A stretch of 64,000 bases of DNA from the NCBI RefSeq assembly GCF_018129405.1, contig NZ_JAFCLP010000020.1:62001-126000 (forward strand), given 5' to 3'. The notes beneath the pieces were generated by a model. The model was not told the DNA's origin. It saw only the letters and a list, made by a program, of their open reading frames with translations, and searched no databases. The translations under genes and the position numbers were made by a program. This document shows, one piece after another, positions 8,703-22,483 of the stretch (the first letter of the stretch is position 1; the number at the start of each line of letters is the position of its first letter). The stretch is from Bradyrhizobium iriomotense. GTDB lineage: Bacteria > Pseudomonadota > Alphaproteobacteria > Rhizobiales > Xanthobacteraceae.

Positions 8703-9296
8703 TTAGTCGGCAGCCGCCTCGGCATCACCGCCGATACGGCGGGACTGCAGAGTGGACACCTTGATGTTGCGGCGGGCTGCGACCGAACGCGGCGAATCCT
8801 GGTGCTTCAGCGCGTCGAAGGTCGCGCGCACCATGTTGTACGGGTTCGACGAGCCGATCGACTTGGCCACCACGTCCTGGACGCCGAGCGTCTCGAACAC
8901 GGCGCGCATCGGGCCGCCGGCGATGATGCCGGTACCGGCCGGAGCTGCACGCAGGTAGACACGGCCCGCGCCATGACGGCCGGCGATGTCGTGATGCAGC
9001 GTGCGGCCCTCGCGCAGCGAGACGCGCGTCAGGTTGCGCTTGGCGGACTCGGTTGCCTTGCGGATCGCCTCAGGCACTTCGCGCGCCTTGCCGTGACCGA
9101 AGCCGGCGCGGCCCTTCTGGTCGCCGATCACGACCAGCGCTGCGAAACCGAAGCGCTTGCCGCCCTTGACGACCTTGGCCACGCGGTTGATGTGGACCAG
9201 CTTGTCGACGAACTCGCTGTCGCGCTCCTCGCGCTCCTTGCGTTCACGTCCGCCGCCGCGTTGATCGCGTCCACCACGTTGTTCGCGTTCTGCCAT
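8703..9296 (-). CDS. rpsE: 30S ribosomal protein S5
   Basis: S5 helps set decoding accuracy at the 30S mRNA entrance, 197 residues. The first 25 residues are an Arg/Gly/Glu-rich extension. The double-stranded-RNA-binding-like domain starts at [18 protein letters not shown], and [16 protein letters not shown] marks the C-terminal domain. No change is evident in the loop where spectinomycin or ram mutations occur. Confidence 0.98.
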   Translation of the reverse strand: MAEREQRGGRDQRGGGRERKEREERDSEFVDKLVHINRVAKVVKGGKRFGFAALVVIGDQKGRAGFGHGKAREVPEAIRKATESAKRNLTRVSLREGRTLHHDIAGRHGAGRVYLRAAPAGTGIIAGGPMRAVFETLGVQDVVAKSIGSSNPYNMVRATFDALKHQDSPRSVAARRNIKVSTLQSRRIGGDAEAAAD

Positions 9297-9340
9297 TTTT
9301 CCAATCCTTCAGAGGCTTACGCCTCAATCCTCAAATTCTG

Positions 9341-9703
9341 TTAGAAGCTCAGCCCGCTCTCACGCGCTGCGTCGGCCAGAGCCTTGACGCGCCCGTGGTA
9401 GAGGTAGCTGCCGCGATCGAACACGACTTCCTTGACGCCCTTCTCGGCGGCGCGCTCGGCCAGCAGCTTGCCGACCGCCTTCGCCGCATCGATGTCGGCA
9501 CCGGTCTTGCCGCCGTCGCGCATCGCCTTCTCGAGCGACGAGGCAGAGGCCAGCGTCTCGCCCTTCAGATCGTCGATGACCTGGGCGTAGATGTGCTTGG
9601 ACGAGCGGAACACCGACAGACGCGGACGGCCGCCACCGGAGCGGCGCAGCTTCAGCCGCACACTCCGCTTGCGCCGGGCATTCGTAACCTTGGCTTTGGA
9701 CAT
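9341..9703 (-). CDS. rplR: 50S ribosomal protein L18
   Basis: A 5S rRNA-binding protein of the central protuberance, 120 residues. The basic N-terminus with [19 protein letters not shown], the HIYAQVIDD strand and the C-terminal [21 protein letters not shown] region match the family. Standard position between rplF and rpsE. Confidence 0.98.
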   Translation of the reverse strand: MSKAKVTNARRKRSVRLKLRRSGGGRPRLSVFRSSKHIYAQVIDDLKGETLASASSLEKAMRDGGKTGADIDAAKAVGKLLAERAAEKGVKEVVFDRGSYLYHGRVKALADAARESGLSF

Positions 9704-9714
9704 GACCGGCTCCG

Positions 9715-10248
9715 TTACTTCTTCTTGCCTTCCTTGCGGAAGATGAATTCGCCCACATACTTCACGCCCTTGCCCTTGTAGGGCTCCGGCGGACGATAGG
9801 CGCGGATCTCCGCGGCGACCTGGCCGACGCGCTGGATGTCGCTGCCCGACACCGTGATTTCGGTCGGCTTCGGCACGGCGATCGTGATCCCCTCCGGGAT
9901 CGGATAGATCACGTCGTGGCTGTAGCCGAGCGCGAGCTGCAGGTTCTTACCCTGCATCGCGGCGCGGTAACCGACGCCGGTGATCTCGAGCTTCTTCTCG
10001 AAGCCCTTGGTGACGCCTTCGACCAGATTCGCGACCTGGGCGCGAGCGGTGCCGTACAGGGCGCGCGCGCGATTGGTCTCGGCGCGCGGCTTGACCTTGA
10101 CCTGGCCGTTCTCGAGCTTCACCTCGACTTCGTCATGGACGACGAACTGAAGCTGGCCCTTCGGCCCCTTCATCTTGACGGTCTGCCCATCGACGGTCGC
10201 GGTCACACCCGACGGAACCGCCACAGGCCTTTTGCCAACTCGTGACAT
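9715..10248 (-). CDS. rplF: 50S ribosomal protein L6
   Basis: L6 lies near the GTPase-associated centre of the 50S subunit. The start [15 protein letters not shown] gives 177 residues, the family length; an upstream in-frame start would add 17 unrelated residues. The two-domain duplication is present, and the C-terminal signature [24 protein letters not shown] is intact. Confidence 0.98.
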   Translation of the reverse strand: MSRVGKRPVAVPSGVTATVDGQTVKMKGPKGQLQFVVHDEVEVKLENGQVKVKPRAETNRARALYGTARAQVANLVEGVTKGFEKKLEITGVGYRAAMQGKNLQLALGYSHDVIYPIPEGITIAVPKPTEITVSGSDIQRVGQVAAEIRAYRPPEPYKGKGVKYVGEFIFRKEGKKK

Positions 10249-10264
10249 GGATGAAAAATCCTTC

Positions 10265-10663
10265 TCAGAACACCGTGAAGAGGACTTCACCGCCCACATT
10301 CGCGTCGCGCGCGCTGTGGTCGGCCATGATCCCCTTCGGCGTCGACAACACCGAAATGCCGAGCCCGTTGTTGACCCGCGGCAGGTTCTTCACCGAGGCG
10401 TAGACACGACGCCCGGGCTTGGAAACGCGTTCGATCTCGCGGATGACGGGCTCGCCGTCGAAATACTTCAACTCGATCTCGATCTCGCTGCGGCCCGAGG
10501 GATGCTCAAGCGTGGCGTAACCGCGGATGTAGCCCTCGGACTTGAGGACCTCGAGCACGTTCTCGCGCATCTTCGAGCCAGGCGTGGAGACCTTGGTCTT
10601 GGAGCGCATCTGCGCGTTGCGGATACGGGTGATCAGATCGCTGATTGGATCGTGCGTAGACAT
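10265..10663 (-). CDS. rpsH: 30S ribosomal protein S8
   Basis: S8 binds the central domain of 16S rRNA and, in enterobacteria, represses the spc operon. It has 132 residues, starting with [14 protein letters not shown]. The C-terminal signature [23 protein letters not shown] is present. Whether autoregulation is retained in this lineage cannot be read from the sequence. Confidence 0.98.
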   Translation of the reverse strand: MSTHDPISDLITRIRNAQMRSKTKVSTPGSKMRENVLEVLKSEGYIRGYATLEHPSGRSEIEIELKYFDGEPVIREIERVSKPGRRVYASVKNLPRVNNGLGISVLSTPKGIMADHSARDANVGGEVLFTVF

Positions 10664-10677
10664 CTAAACGACCCTCC

Positions 10678-10983
10678 TTACCAGCTGGACTTCACGAGGC
10701 CCGGGACCATGCCCTTGGAGCCAAGGTCGCGCAGCGCGATACGGGACAGCTTGTTCTTGCGATAGTTCGAGCGCGGGCGGCCCGACAGCTCGCAACGCAG
10801 ACGGATGCGGGTCGCCGACGAGTTGCGCGGCATTTCGGCCAGCTTCAACGTCGCAGCGAAACGCTCCTCCATCGGCAGCTTCTTGTCGGCGATGATCGCC
10901 TTCAACCGCTCGCGCTTGGCGGCGGCATTCTTCACCATCCGCTTGCGCCGGTTGTTCTTCTCGACTGAACTCTTCTTTGCCAT
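10678..10983 (-). CDS. rpsN: 30S ribosomal protein S14 (zinc-free form)
   Basis: S14 of the 30S head, 101 residues. It is the longer C-minus form without the CxxC zinc motif. The C-terminal [29 protein letters not shown] region is diagnostic. Position between rplE and rpsH is standard. Confidence 0.98.
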   Translation of the reverse strand: MAKKSSVEKNNRRKRMVKNAAAKRERLKAIIADKKLPMEERFAATLKLAEMPRNSSATRIRLRCELSGRPRSNYRKNKLSRIALRDLGSKGMVPGLVKSSW

Positions 10984-11029
10984 GCTTGGCTCCTGGGTAT
11001 CCGCGTTTGAGAGGCTTTAGGTCAGCGTC

Positions 11030-11587
11030 TCACTGCCGGAACGGGAAATTGAAAGCGGTCAACAAGGCCCTCGCCTCTTCGTCGGTCTTGGCCGTGGTGC
11101 AGACGGTGATGTCCATACCGCGGGCTTCCGTGACCTTGTCGAAGTCGATCTCGGGGAAAATGATGTGCTCCTTGATGCCGAGCGAGTAGTTGCCGCGGCC
11201 GTCAAAGCTCTTCGGGTTCAGGCCGCGGAAGTCGCGGACGCGCGGCAGCGCGACCGTCACCAGGCGATCGATGAACTCGTACATGCGGGCCTTGCGCAGC
11301 GTGACCTTGCAGCCGATCGGCTGGTTCTCACGCAGCTTGAAGGTCGCGATCGCGATACGCGAATAGGTCACGATCGCCTTCTGGCCGGCGATCTGGGTCA
11401 GCTCGGCAGCGGCGGTCTCGGCCTTCTTGCGGTCGTTGACGGAATCGCCGACGCCCATGTTCAGCACGACCTTGTCCAGGCGCGGAACCTGCATGACGTT
11501 CTCATAACCGAACTTCTCGGTCAGAGCCGTGCGGATCTTCGCGTCATATTCCGCGCGCAGGCGCGGCGTGTAAGCGGTCTCAGCCAT
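11030..11587 (-). CDS. rplE: 50S ribosomal protein L5
   Basis: A 5S rRNA- and P-site tRNA-contacting protein, 185 residues when started at [15 protein letters not shown]; longer in-frame starts run into rplX. The motifs [16 protein letters not shown] and [21 protein letters not shown] are classic L5. The start lies 8 bp inside the end of rplX, suggesting coupled translation. Confidence 0.98.
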   Translation of the reverse strand: MAETAYTPRLRAEYDAKIRTALTEKFGYENVMQVPRLDKVVLNMGVGDSVNDRKKAETAAAELTQIAGQKAIVTYSRIAIATFKLRENQPIGCKVTLRKARMYEFIDRLVTVALPRVRDFRGLNPKSFDGRGNYSLGIKEHIIFPEIDFDKVTEARGMDITVCTTAKTDEEARALLTAFNFPFRQ

Positions 11588-11894
11588 CGATCTCAGCTCC
11601 CGAGCTCTTGGCGATGCGGACCTTCTTGCCGTCCGCCAGAATCTTGAATCCGACGCGGGTCGGCTTTCCGTCCTTGCCGACATACGCGATGTTGGACAGT
11701 TGGATCGGCGCCTCCTTCGAGATGATGCCGCCCTCCTGGGCCTGCGTCTGCTTCTGGTGACGCTTGACCATGTTGATGCCGCGCACCAGCGCGGTGCCGG
11801 CGTCGGGACGAACCTCGAACACCTCGCCGGTGCGGCCCTTGTCGCGGCCGGTCAGCACGACGACCTTGTCGCCCTTGCGGATCTTCGCAGCCAT
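11580..11894 (-). CDS. rplX: 50S ribosomal protein L24
   Basis: An early assembly protein of the 50S subunit, 104 residues. It starts [20 protein letters not shown], a KOW motif, and has the [13 protein letters not shown] segment. Its ATG shares one base with the rplN stop codon, and its end overlaps rplE by 8 bp. Confidence 0.97.
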   Translation of the reverse strand: MAAKIRKGDKVVVLTGRDKGRTGEVFEVRPDAGTALVRGINMVKRHQKQTQAQEGGIISKEAPIQLSNIAYVGKDGKPTRVGFKILADGKKVRIAKSSGAEIDG

Positions 11895-12262
11895 CACAGC
11901 ACCTCCGGCGCGAGCGAAATGATCTTCATGTGGTTCTTGGCGCGCAGCTCGCGCGGCACGGGCCCGAAGATACGGGTGCCGACCGGCTCGGACTGGTTGT
12001 TGATCAGAACGGCGGCGTTGCGGTCGAAGCGAATGACCGAACCGTCGGCGCGGCGGATGTCCTTGCGGACGCGCACCACGACGGCCTTCATCACGTCGCC
12101 CTTCTTCACCTTGCCACGCGGAATCGCTTCCTTGATCGAGACGACGATGATGTCGCCGATCGTGGCGTAGCGGCGCTTGGAGCCCCCGAGCACCTTGATA
12201 CACATGACACGGCGTGCGCCAGAATTGTCGGCCACGTCGAGGTTGGTCTGCATCTGAATCAT
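11894..12262 (-). CDS. rplN: 50S ribosomal protein L14
   Basis: L14 forms part of an intersubunit bridge, 122 residues. The start [22 protein letters not shown] and the [30 protein letters not shown] end are almost universal. First gene of the spc set, 84 bp after rpsQ. Confidence 0.98.
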   Translation of the reverse strand: MIQMQTNLDVADNSGARRVMCIKVLGGSKRRYATIGDIIVVSIKEAIPRGKVKKGDVMKAVVVRVRKDIRRADGSVIRFDRNAAVLINNQSEPVGTRIFGPVPRELRAKNHMKIISLAPEVL

Positions 12263-12346
12263 TGATGCACCTCGTCCTCTTTCTCTTTGCGCCAGCCCAG
12301 CCGGCGCTCAACATTTCCCTGAAGTCAGTCGGCTAAAGCCAACAGA

Positions 12347-12595
12347 TCAGGCGCTTTTCTTGTGTTCGCCCCGGATCACGACCCAGCGCTTCAACTTCGA
12401 AATCGGCTTCGATTCCTCGATCCACACCACATCGCCCGGCTTGAACTGGTTGCTCTCGTCGTGCGCGTGATAGTTCTTCGAACGGCGGATCGTCTTCTTG
12501 TAGATCGGGTGCGTGAAACGGCGATCGACGCGCACCACGATGGTCTTGGCCTGCTTGTCGCTGACGACCACGCCCTGCAAAGTACGTTTCGGCAT
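12347..12595 (-). CDS. rpsQ: 30S ribosomal protein S17
   Basis: An 82-residue OB-fold protein that binds the 5' domain of 16S rRNA. The start [21 protein letters not shown] is chosen over an upstream in-frame ATG that overlaps rpm[20 protein letters not shown] is the family motif. Confidence 0.97.
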   Translation of the reverse strand: MPKRTLQGVVVSDKQAKTIVVRVDRRFTHPIYKKTIRRSKNYHAHDESNQFKPGDVVWIEESKPISKLKRWVVIRGEHKKSA

Positions 12596-12608
12596 CTTCG
12601 TAAGCCTC

Positions 12609-12815
12609 TTACTTCTTCTTCGCGCGCGTCTGCGCGGCGACGGTCTTGATCCGGGCGATGTCACGGCGGGCCTCGCGCAGGCGCGAGGTGTTCTCGAGCT
12701 GCCCGGTGGCGCGCTGGAAGCGCAGGTTGAAGCGCTCCTTCTTCAGGTTCAGGATGGCGTCATCCTGCTGGTCGGGGCTCATCGCGCGGATGTCTTCGAT
12801 CTTCATCTGGGCCAT
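12609..12815 (-). CDS. rpmC: 50S ribosomal protein L29
   Basis: A small two-helix protein at the tunnel exit. The start at 12815 ([15 protein letters not shown], 68 residues) is preferred because a GGAG lies 8 nt upstream; the ATG two codons earlier is only 2 nt from it. [35 protein letters not shown] is typical L29. Confidence 0.95.
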   Translation of the reverse strand: MAQMKIEDIRAMSPDQQDDAILNLKKERFNLRFQRATGQLENTSRLREARRDIARIKTVAAQTRAKKK

Positions 12816-12820
12816 GGCCA

Positions 12821-13234
12821 TTACTCCGCAATGCGCTCGACGAAGCGCGTCTTGATCGGCAGCTTGGCCGCCGCCAGGGTCAGCGCCTCACGCGCCGTCT
12901 GGGTGTTGACGCCGTCGATCTCGAACAGCACCCGGCCCGGCTTGACGCGAGCCACCCACAGTTCCGGCGAACCCTTGCCGGAGCCCATGCGAACTTCGGC
13001 CGGCTTCTTCGACACCGGAACGTCGGGGAACACGCGGATCCAGACGCGGCCGGCGCGCTTCATGTGGCGGGTCAGCGCGCGGCGGGCGGCTTCGATCTGG
13101 CGCGCGGTGACGCGCTCCGGCTCGGTCGCCTTCAGGCCGAACTGGCCGAACGCCAACGTCGCGCCCGAAGACGCAACGCCGTGGATGCGGCCCTTATGCG
13201 CCTTCCGGAACTTCGTTTTCTTAGGTTGCATCAT
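12821..13234 (-). CDS. rplP: 50S ribosomal protein L16
   Basis: L16 contacts A-site tRNA and is needed for peptidyl-transferase centre maturation, 137 residues. It opens [21 protein letters not shown] lies 9 nt before the first [28 protein letters not shown] is the family core, including the loop containing the Arg that is hydroxylated in some bacteria. Confidence 0.97.
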   Translation of the reverse strand: MMQPKKTKFRKAHKGRIHGVASSGATLAFGQFGLKATEPERVTARQIEAARRALTRHMKRAGRVWIRVFPDVPVSKKPAEVRMGSGKGSPELWVARVKPGRVLFEIDGVNTQTAREALTLAAAKLPIKTRFVERIAE

Positions 13235-13264
13235 GGCTTTAAGCCCTCAAATCCCTGTGCGGCT

Positions 13265-13990
13265 TTAGGCTGCGGCCGTATCGCGGCGCCCACGGCCACC
13301 ACGATCACCACCGCCGCTGCTCTCGCCTTCGGCCATTCTCTTGTCCTGGGCCATCGGATCGTGCTCGAGGATCTCGCCCTTGAAGATCCAGACCTTGACG
13401 CCGCAGGTGCCGAAGGTCGTGAACGCGGTCGCAACGCCGTAGTCGATGTCGGCACGCAGCGTGTGCAGCGGCACGCGACCTTCGCGGTACCACTCCATAC
13501 GCGCGATTTCCGCACCGCCCAGACGACCCGAGCAGTTGATGCGGATGCCTTCCGCGCCGAGACGCATCGCCGACTGCACGGCGCGCTTCATGGCGCGGCG
13601 GAACGCCACGCGGCGCTCCAGCTGCTGCGCGATCGACTCGGCCACCAGCGTCGCATCGAGCTCCGGCTTGCGGATCTCGACGATGTTGATGACGACGTCG
13701 GACGAGGTGATGTCCGCAACGCGCTTGCGCAGCTTGTCGATGTCGGCGCCCTTCTTGCCGATCACCACGCCCGGACGGGCCGAGTGGATGGTGACGCGGC
13801 ACTTCTTGTGCGGACGCTCGATCACGATGCGGGCGACGGCCGCCTGCTTGAGCTCCTTGTGCAGGATCTCGCGGATCTTGACGTCCTCGTGCAGCAGCTT
13901 GCCGTATTCCTGCTTGCCCGCGAACCAGCGGGAATCCCAGGTCCGGTTGATGCCGAGACGCAGACCGATCGGATTGATCTTTTGACCCAT
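13265..13990 (-). CDS. rpsC: 30S ribosomal protein S3
   Basis: S3 forms part of the mRNA entry tunnel and helicase, 241 residues from [18 protein letters not shown]. It has an N-terminal KH domain with the [15 protein letters not shown] loop and the C-terminal [13 protein letters not shown] motif. A Gly/Arg-rich tail follows. Longer in-frame starts are rejected because they run into rplV. Confidence 0.98.
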   Translation of the reverse strand: MGQKINPIGLRLGINRTWDSRWFAGKQEYGKLLHEDVKIREILHKELKQAAVARIVIERPHKKCRVTIHSARPGVVIGKKGADIDKLRKRVADITSSDVVINIVEIRKPELDATLVAESIAQQLERRVAFRRAMKRAVQSAMRLGAEGIRINCSGRLGGAEIARMEWYREGRVPLHTLRADIDYGVATAFTTFGTCGVKVWIFKGEILEHDPMAQDKRMAEGESSGGGDRGGRGRRDTAAA

Positions 13991-14007
13991 CGTGTTCTCC
14001 TGCGCCC

Positions 14008-14394
14008 TTAAGCCGCTGCTTCGGCTTCGACCTGACGAACGATGATCGTCAGCTGCGAAAATGGTTTGTAGACACGGCCCGAGCGGCCACGGCCGCGGGC
14101 GGCGAAGCGCTTCATCACGAGGCCGTTGCCGACGAACGCCTGCGCCACGACGAGATCGTCGACGTCGAGGTCGTGGTTGTTCTCGGCGTTGGCGATAGCC
14201 GATTCCAGGCACTTCTTCACGTCGACCGCGATCCGCTTGCGCGAGAACTGCAGGTCGGCGAGCGCGGCAGAAGCCTTCCGGCCGCGAATGAGCTGGGCGA
14301 CCAGGTTGAGCTTCTGCGGGCTCACCCGCAGCATCCGGGCGACCGCCTTGGCCTCGTTGTCGGCGAGGCTCCGTTCGCGCTTAGGTTTGCTCAT
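14008..14394 (-). CDS. rplV: 50S ribosomal protein L22
   Basis: L22 lines the exit tunnel, 128 residues. [20 protein letters not shown] is the family start motif. The beta-hairpin ends in [25 protein letters not shown], with no deletion of the type seen in macrolide-resistant variants. Confidence 0.98.
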   Translation of the reverse strand: MSKPKRERSLADNEAKAVARMLRVSPQKLNLVAQLIRGRKASAALADLQFSRKRIAVDVKKCLESAIANAENNHDLDVDDLVVAQAFVGNGLVMKRFAARGRGRSGRVYKPFSQLTIIVRQVEAEAAA

Positions 14395-14404
14395 CGTTTA
14401 ATCC

Positions 14405-14683
14405 TCAAGCCTTCTTGGCTTTCTTGTCGCCGGAGTGGCCATGGAAGGTCCGGGTCGGCGAGAACTCGCCGAACTTGTGACCGACCATTTCCTCGTTGAC
14501 CGCCACCGGCACGTGCTTCTGACCGTTGTAGACACCGAAGGTCAGGCCGACGAACTGCGGCAGGATCGTCGAGCGACGGCTCCAGATCTTGATGACATCG
14601 TGACGGCCGGACGCACGCGCGGCATCTGCCTTCTTGAGCAGAGAACCCTCGACGAACGGGCCTTTCCAGACTGAACGAACCAT
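14405..14683 (-). CDS. rpsS: 30S ribosomal protein S19
   Basis: S19 of the 30S head, 92 residues, starting [44 protein letters not shown] and [12 protein letters not shown] are characteristic. Sits between rplB and rplV. Confidence 0.98.
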   Translation of the reverse strand: MVRSVWKGPFVEGSLLKKADAARASGRHDVIKIWSRRSTILPQFVGLTFGVYNGQKHVPVAVNEEMVGHKFGEFSPTRTFHGHSGDKKAKKA

Positions 14684-14695
14684 GTCCGGCGTTCC

Positions 14696-15529
14696 TTACT
14701 TCTTCCGCTTGTGGCGGCTTAGGAGAATGAATTTGTTGGTCGACTTGTTGGTGCGGGTCTTCTTGCCCTTGGTCGGCTTGCCCCACGGGGTGACCGGGTG
14801 GCGACCGCCGGAGGTACGACCTTCACCACCGCCGTGCGGATGGTCGATCGGGTTCATCGCAACACCGCGGTTGTGCGGGCGACGGCCCATCCAACGCTTG
14901 CGACCGGCCTTGCCGATCGAGGTGTTCATGTGATCCGGGTTCGACACCGCGCCGATCGTGCCGCGGCAACGGCCGTGCACCAGGCGCTGCTCACCCGAGT
15001 TCAGGCGGATGATCACGTAGTCCTGGTCGCGACCGACGAGCTGGGCGTAGGTGCCGGCGGAACGGGCGAGCTGACCGCCCTTCCCGATCTTGACCTCGAT
15101 GTTGTGGATGATAGTGCCGACCGGCATGTTGCCGAGCGGCATGACGTTGCCCGGCTTCACGTCGACATAGTTGCCGGCGATGATGGTGTCACCCACCGCC
15201 AGGCGCTGCGGCGCCAGGATGTAGGCCTGCTCACCGTCCTGATACTTGATCAGCGCGATGAAGCCGGTGCGGTTCGGATCGTATTCCAGCCGCTCGACGG
15301 TCGCGGGCACGTCGACCTTCTCACGCTTGAAGTCGACGGTGCGCAGCGTCTGCTTGTGACCACCGCCGCGGAAGCGCACGGTGATGCGGCCGGTGTTGTT
15401 GCGGCCGCCCGAGGACTTCTTGCCCTCGGTGAGCGCCTTCAGCGGCTTGCCCTTGTAGAGGGCCGAACGATCGACCATCACCAGCTGGCGCTGGCCCGGC
15501 GTCGTGGGATTGAATGTCTTCAGTGCCAT
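14696..15529 (-). CDS. rplB: 50S ribosomal protein L2
   Basis: L2 is needed for subunit association and peptidyl-transferase activity, 277 residues. Start [16 protein letters not shown]. The C-terminal [15 protein letters not shown] signature is intact, including the functionally important His in HPHGGGEG. Confidence 0.98.
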   Translation of the reverse strand: MALKTFNPTTPGQRQLVMVDRSALYKGKPLKALTEGKKSSGGRNNTGRITVRFRGGGHKQTLRTVDFKREKVDVPATVERLEYDPNRTGFIALIKYQDGEQAYILAPQRLAVGDTIIAGNYVDVKPGNVMPLGNMPVGTIIHNIEVKIGKGGQLARSAGTYAQLVGRDQDYVIIRLNSGEQRLVHGRCRGTIGAVSNPDHMNTSIGKAGRKRWMGRRPHNRGVAMNPIDHPHGGGEGRTSGGRHPVTPWGKPTKGKKTRTNKSTNKFILLSRHKRKK

Positions 15530-15541
15530 CGTCGTACGACC

Positions 15542-15844
15542 TTACAGACCGGTGGTGACGTCGATCCGGTGGCCCTCTTCGAGGGTCACGATCGCGCGCT
15601 TGGTGTTCGACTGCGAACCGAGATTGCCGCGGAAGGCCTTGACCTTGCCCTTGCGGACCAGCGTGTTGACGCTCTTGACCTTGACGTCGAACAGCTTCTC
15701 GATCGCTTCCTTGATCTGCGGCTTGGTCGCCTTCGCGGCCACCTTGAACAGCACCTTGTTGTGCTCCGAGGCGATCGTCGCCTTTTCGGTGACGACCGGC
15801 GACAGGATCACGTCGTAGTGGCGAGGCTCGATGTTCTTCGTCAT
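15542..15844 (-). CDS. rplW: 50S ribosomal protein L23
   Basis: L23 is the main docking site for trigger factor and SRP at the tunnel exit, 100 residues. [14 protein letters not shown] and [21 protein letters not shown] mark the family. Its start overlaps the rplD stop by 4 bp, indicating coupled translation. Confidence 0.98.
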   Translation of the reverse strand: MTKNIEPRHYDVILSPVVTEKATIASEHNKVLFKVAAKATKPQIKEAIEKLFDVKVKSVNTLVRKGKVKAFRGNLGSQSNTKRAIVTLEEGHRIDVTTGL

Positions 15845-16461
15845 TTGAAGCGCGCCTCCAGCGCATCGATGGCGGCCTTGGTCAGAACGAGCTTCTGACG
15901 GCGCAGGATGTCATAGACGTTGATGCCCTGGATCGGCAGCACGTCCATGTTCGGGATGTTGCGGGCAGCAGCGGCGAAGCCGTTGTTGAGCTCGGCACCG
16001 TCGATGATCAGCGCGTTGGTGAGGCCAAGGCCCGAGAAGTGACCGAGCAGCGCCTTGGTCTTGGCGGCTTCCAGCGCTGCCTTCTCGATCACGACGAGAT
16101 CGCCGTCCTTGGCCTTGGCCGAGAGCGCATGCTTCAGAGCGAGCGCGCGGACCTTCTTCGGCAGGTCGGTGGCGTGCGAACGCACCACCGGACCGAAGGC
16201 ACGGCCGCCGCCACGGAACTGCGGCACGCGGGCCGAGCCGTGACGAGCACCGCCGGTGCCCTTCTGCTTGTACATCTTCTTGCCGGTGCGCCAGATCTCG
16301 GCGCGACCCTTGGCCTTGTGCGTGCCGGCCTGGCGCTTGTTGAGCTGCCACTGCACGCAGCGCGCGATGATGTCCTCGCGCGGCTCGAGACCGAAAATGG
16401 CGTCGGAGAGCTGGACCGAGCCGGCTTCCTTACCTTCGAGGGTGGTGACCTTCAGTTCCAT
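15841..16461 (-). CDS. rplD: 50S ribosomal protein L4
   Basis: L4 reaches into the exit tunnel; in enterobacteria it also represses the S10 operon. From [14 protein letters not shown] it has 206 residues. The tunnel loop includes [25 protein letters not shown]. An upstream in-frame ATG is inside rplC and is rejected. Confidence 0.98.
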   Translation of the reverse strand: MELKVTTLEGKEAGSVQLSDAIFGLEPREDIIARCVQWQLNKRQAGTHKAKGRAEIWRTGKKMYKQKGTGGARHGSARVPQFRGGGRAFGPVVRSHATDLPKKVRALALKHALSAKAKDGDLVVIEKAALEAAKTKALLGHFSGLGLTNALIIDGAELNNGFAAAARNIPNMDVLPIQGINVYDILRRQKLVLTKAAIDALEARFK

Positions 16462-16462
16462 C

Positions 16463-17176
16463 TCACGCCTCCTGCGCAGCCGGAGCGGCTTCCGCGTCGC
16501 CAGCAACCTTGAACTTGCCGGGCTTCGGAGCTTCCTTCGGCAGCGGCTTCTTGACGGCGTCGCGCACGCGGATCCAGCCGCCCTTGGAGCCGGGAACGGC
16601 GCCTTCGACGAGGATCAGGCCGCGCTCGACATCGGTCTGGACGACGCGAAGGTTGAGCGTGGTGATGCGATCGACACCCATGTGGCCGGGCATCTTCTTG
16701 TTCTTCCAGGTCTTGCCGGGGTCCTGACGACCACCGGTCGAACCGATCGAGCGGTGCGAGATCGACACACCGTGCGTGGCGCGCAGACCGCCGAAGTTCC
16801 AGCGCTTCATACCGCCCGCAAAACCCTTACCGACCGAGGTGCCGGTGACGTCGACGAACTGGCCGACGACGAAGTGATCGGCCTGGATCTCGGCGCCGAC
16901 CGGGATCATGGCGTCCGCGGTGACGCGGAACTCCTCGACCCGGCGCTTCGGCTCGACCTTGGCGACCGCGAACTGGCCGCGCTCGGCCTTGGGCATGTAA
17001 ACGGTCTTGCGGCTGCCCGAACCGAGCTGGAGCGCGACGTAACCGTTCTTCTCTTCGGTGCGGTGGCCTACGACCTGGCAATTGCCGAGCTTCAGCACGG
17101 TCACGGGGATATGTTCGCCGGCCTCCGTGAAGACCCGCGTCATCCCGACCTTTTGTGCGATCACTCCGGAGCGCAT
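16463..17176 (-). CDS. rplC: 50S ribosomal protein L3
   Basis: An early assembly protein near the peptidyl-transferase centre, 237 residues. It starts [20 protein letters not shown]; the loop [34 protein letters not shown] includes the Gln that is methylated in enterobacteria. A C-terminal Pro/Ala/Glu extension of about 20 residues is typical of alphaproteobacteria. Confidence 0.98.
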   Translation of the reverse strand: MRSGVIAQKVGMTRVFTEAGEHIPVTVLKLGNCQVVGHRTEEKNGYVALQLGSGSRKTVYMPKAERGQFAVAKVEPKRRVEEFRVTADAMIPVGAEIQADHFVVGQFVDVTGTSVGKGFAGGMKRWNFGGLRATHGVSISHRSIGSTGGRQDPGKTWKNKKMPGHMGVDRITTLNLRVVQTDVERGLILVEGAVPGSKGGWIRVRDAVKKPLPKEAPKPGKFKVAGDAEAAPAAQEA

Positions 17177-17227
17177 CGGCTTGCTTCCTGTTCTCTTTGT
17201 CCGCTTTCGCGAACGGGATCCAAAATC

Positions 17228-17536
17228 TTAGAGCTTGATCTCGACGTCGACACCGGCGGCCAGGTCGAGCTTCATCAAAGCATCGACGGTCTGCGGGGTC
17301 GGATCGACGATGTCGAGCAGGCGCTTGTGGGTGCGCATCTCGAACTGTTCGCGGCTCTTCTTGTCGACGTGGGGCGAACGGTTGACGGTGAACTTCTCGA
17401 TGCGGGTGGGCAGCGGAATGGGTCCGCGGACCTGCGCGCCGGTGCGCTTCGCCGTGTTCACGATCTCACGGGTCGACGTATCGAGGATACGATGGTCGAA
17501 CGCCTTGAGACGGATACGAATGTTTTGGCCGTTCAT
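17228..17536 (-). CDS. rpsJ: 30S ribosomal protein S10 (NusE)
   Basis: S10 belongs to the 30S head and, as NusE, joins antitermination complexes with NusB. 102 residues, starting [55 protein letters not shown] is the family core. First gene of the S10 operon, 81 bp after tuf; that gap is mostly the heptad hairpin. Confidence 0.98.
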
Positions 17537-17552
17537 TGCCGAATCTTTCTTA

Positions 17553-17613
17553 GTGAGTGGCGAGTAGCGAATAGCGAATAGAAACTATTCGCCACTCGCC
17601 ATTCCCTATTCGC
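17553..17613 (-). repeat. Heptad-built inverted repeat after tuf stop
   Basis: Four 7-bp units (GTGAGTG, GCGAGTA, GCGAATA, GCGAATA) form one arm. An imperfect inverted copy follows after a 3-nt AAA loop. On the minus strand the element begins 4 nt after the tuf stop codon and ends 16 nt before the rpsJ start codon. It has the same plan as the element behind rpsM at 3738-3800. Confidence 0.75.
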
Positions 17614-17617
17614 GTTG

Positions 17618-18808
<1,191 letters not shown>

Positions 18809-18848
18809 TTGACTCTCCGTTCAACCGTCAGCTTGAGACCGACGACAA

Positions 18849-20921
<2,073 letters not shown>

Positions 20922-20954
20922 GAGGTGTTCCTTGCGAGTCCGTTTGTTTCGCCG

Positions 20955-21440
<486 letters not shown>

Positions 21441-21812
21441 TTACTTCGGACGCTTGGCGCCGTACTTCGAACGACGCTGCTTACGGTTCTTGACGCCCTG
21501 GGTATCCAGAACGCCGCGGAGGATGTGGTAGCGCACGCCGGGCAAGTCCTTGACGCGGCCGCCACGGATCATGACCACCGAGTGCTCCTGGAGATTATGG
21601 CCCTCGCCGGGGATGTAGCCGATCACCTCGAAGCCGTTGGTCAGGCGCACCTTGGCAACCTTACGAAGCGCCGAGTTCGGCTTCTTCGGGGTCGTGGTGT
21701 AGACGCGGGTGCAAACACCACGCTTCTGAGGCGACTGCTGCAGCGCCGGCACCTTCTTGCGCGACTTCTGCACTTCCCGCGGTTGAGCGATCAGCTGGTT
21801 GATCGTCGGCAT
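21441..21812 (-). CDS. rpsL: 30S ribosomal protein S12
   Basis: S12 controls decoding fidelity, 123 residues from [20 protein letters not shown]. The [11 protein letters not shown] and [26 protein letters not shown] motifs are wild type at the classic streptomycin-resistance lysines. Upstream in-frame codons are Gly/Arg/Pro-rich leader sequence and are not included. Confidence 0.98.
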   Translation of the reverse strand: MPTINQLIAQPREVQKSRKKVPALQQSPQKRGVCTRVYTTTPKKPNSALRKVAKVRLTNGFEVIGYIPGEGHNLQEHSVVMIRGGRVKDLPGVRYHILRGVLDTQGVKNRKQRRSKYGAKRPK

Positions 21813-21832
21813 CCTGGCCTTACCCTTTGTTC

Positions 21833-21886
21833 TGCCGCGGCCCCTTCCGGGCCCGCTGTCTTGCCGCGGCCCGTTACCGGGACCGC
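21833..21886 (-). promoter_or_regulatory. Tandem duplicated stem-loops in rpsL leader
   Basis: Two copies of a unit beginning TGCCGCGGCCC and ending CGGG(C/A)CCGC sit head to tail, 29 bp apart, about 20 bp upstream of the rpsL start. Each can fold into a GC-rich stem-loop with a different 4-5 nt loop. They may set translation or attenuation of the str operon. Confidence 0.45.
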
Positions 21887-22247
21887 AAATTCTGTTCGGG
21901 CCACCCGCCCGACGAGGCCGCCTCAAGCGGAACAATCCGCGCAAAGCGAAATTGCGCCAACCGCTCCATCAACGAGCGGAAAGCGCTTCGACGCCACAGA
22001 GGACCGCGATATTGAGGCCGGTCAGCGTAAAGCTGCGGCCCGCGCACCGAGGTCATGCATCCGAGTTTGATCTCAAGAGAACGTGCTCAAGAGAACTAAA
22101 TTCGCACTGGCATTGCCTAGCTATGATCGACAGCGTTTGAGCGGCATTCGTCGAGGTTGGTGCCCGCCTTGCGATCCCAAAAGGATCAAACGGGTGGCCC
22201 GTTCCGACGCTGGCGATGCTCACCGCCTGTCGTTAAGTGAGGCGCTT

Positions 22248-22275
22248 TCTATAAGTGAGAATCGGTCAAGTCAAG
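22248..22275 (-). promoter_or_regulatory. Promoter candidate for the str operon
   Basis: On the minus strand CTTGACT is followed after 15-16 bp by TATAGA. The spacing is slightly short for sigma-70, but the position upstream of rpsL fits a main str promoter. Confidence 0.4.
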
Positions 22276-22483
22276 GTGAAACGACAGTCACAAAGCGCTT
22301 CTCGCGCCTGTCGAAATCGCTGTTTGCCGTGCTCACCGCGCCTCCCCGATATGGGAACGCCGGGCGTGTTCCGCTACCCTCGCGACCAATTAATATCCGG
22401 GTGAAATGTACTTTTGTATCCCTCGCTAAGGCTTTTTTTCCTGTTGATGCGGCAATCTGCCGCCTTCGGCAGAGATTTGCGCC

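Larger units (their letters stand above)
21813..22483. other. Non-coding leader region of the str operon
   Basis: A 671-bp stretch without a convincing gene, between rpsL (minus) and the FAD protein (plus). It contains two tandem GC-rich stem-loops next to rpsL (21833-21886), a minus-strand promoter candidate at 22248-22275 that would give a leader of roughly 430 nt, and near the plus-strand gene a small hairpin (CTGCCG/CGGCAG) close to 22457-22472. The few short open frames have no recognisable homology or codon support. Confidence 0.6.
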
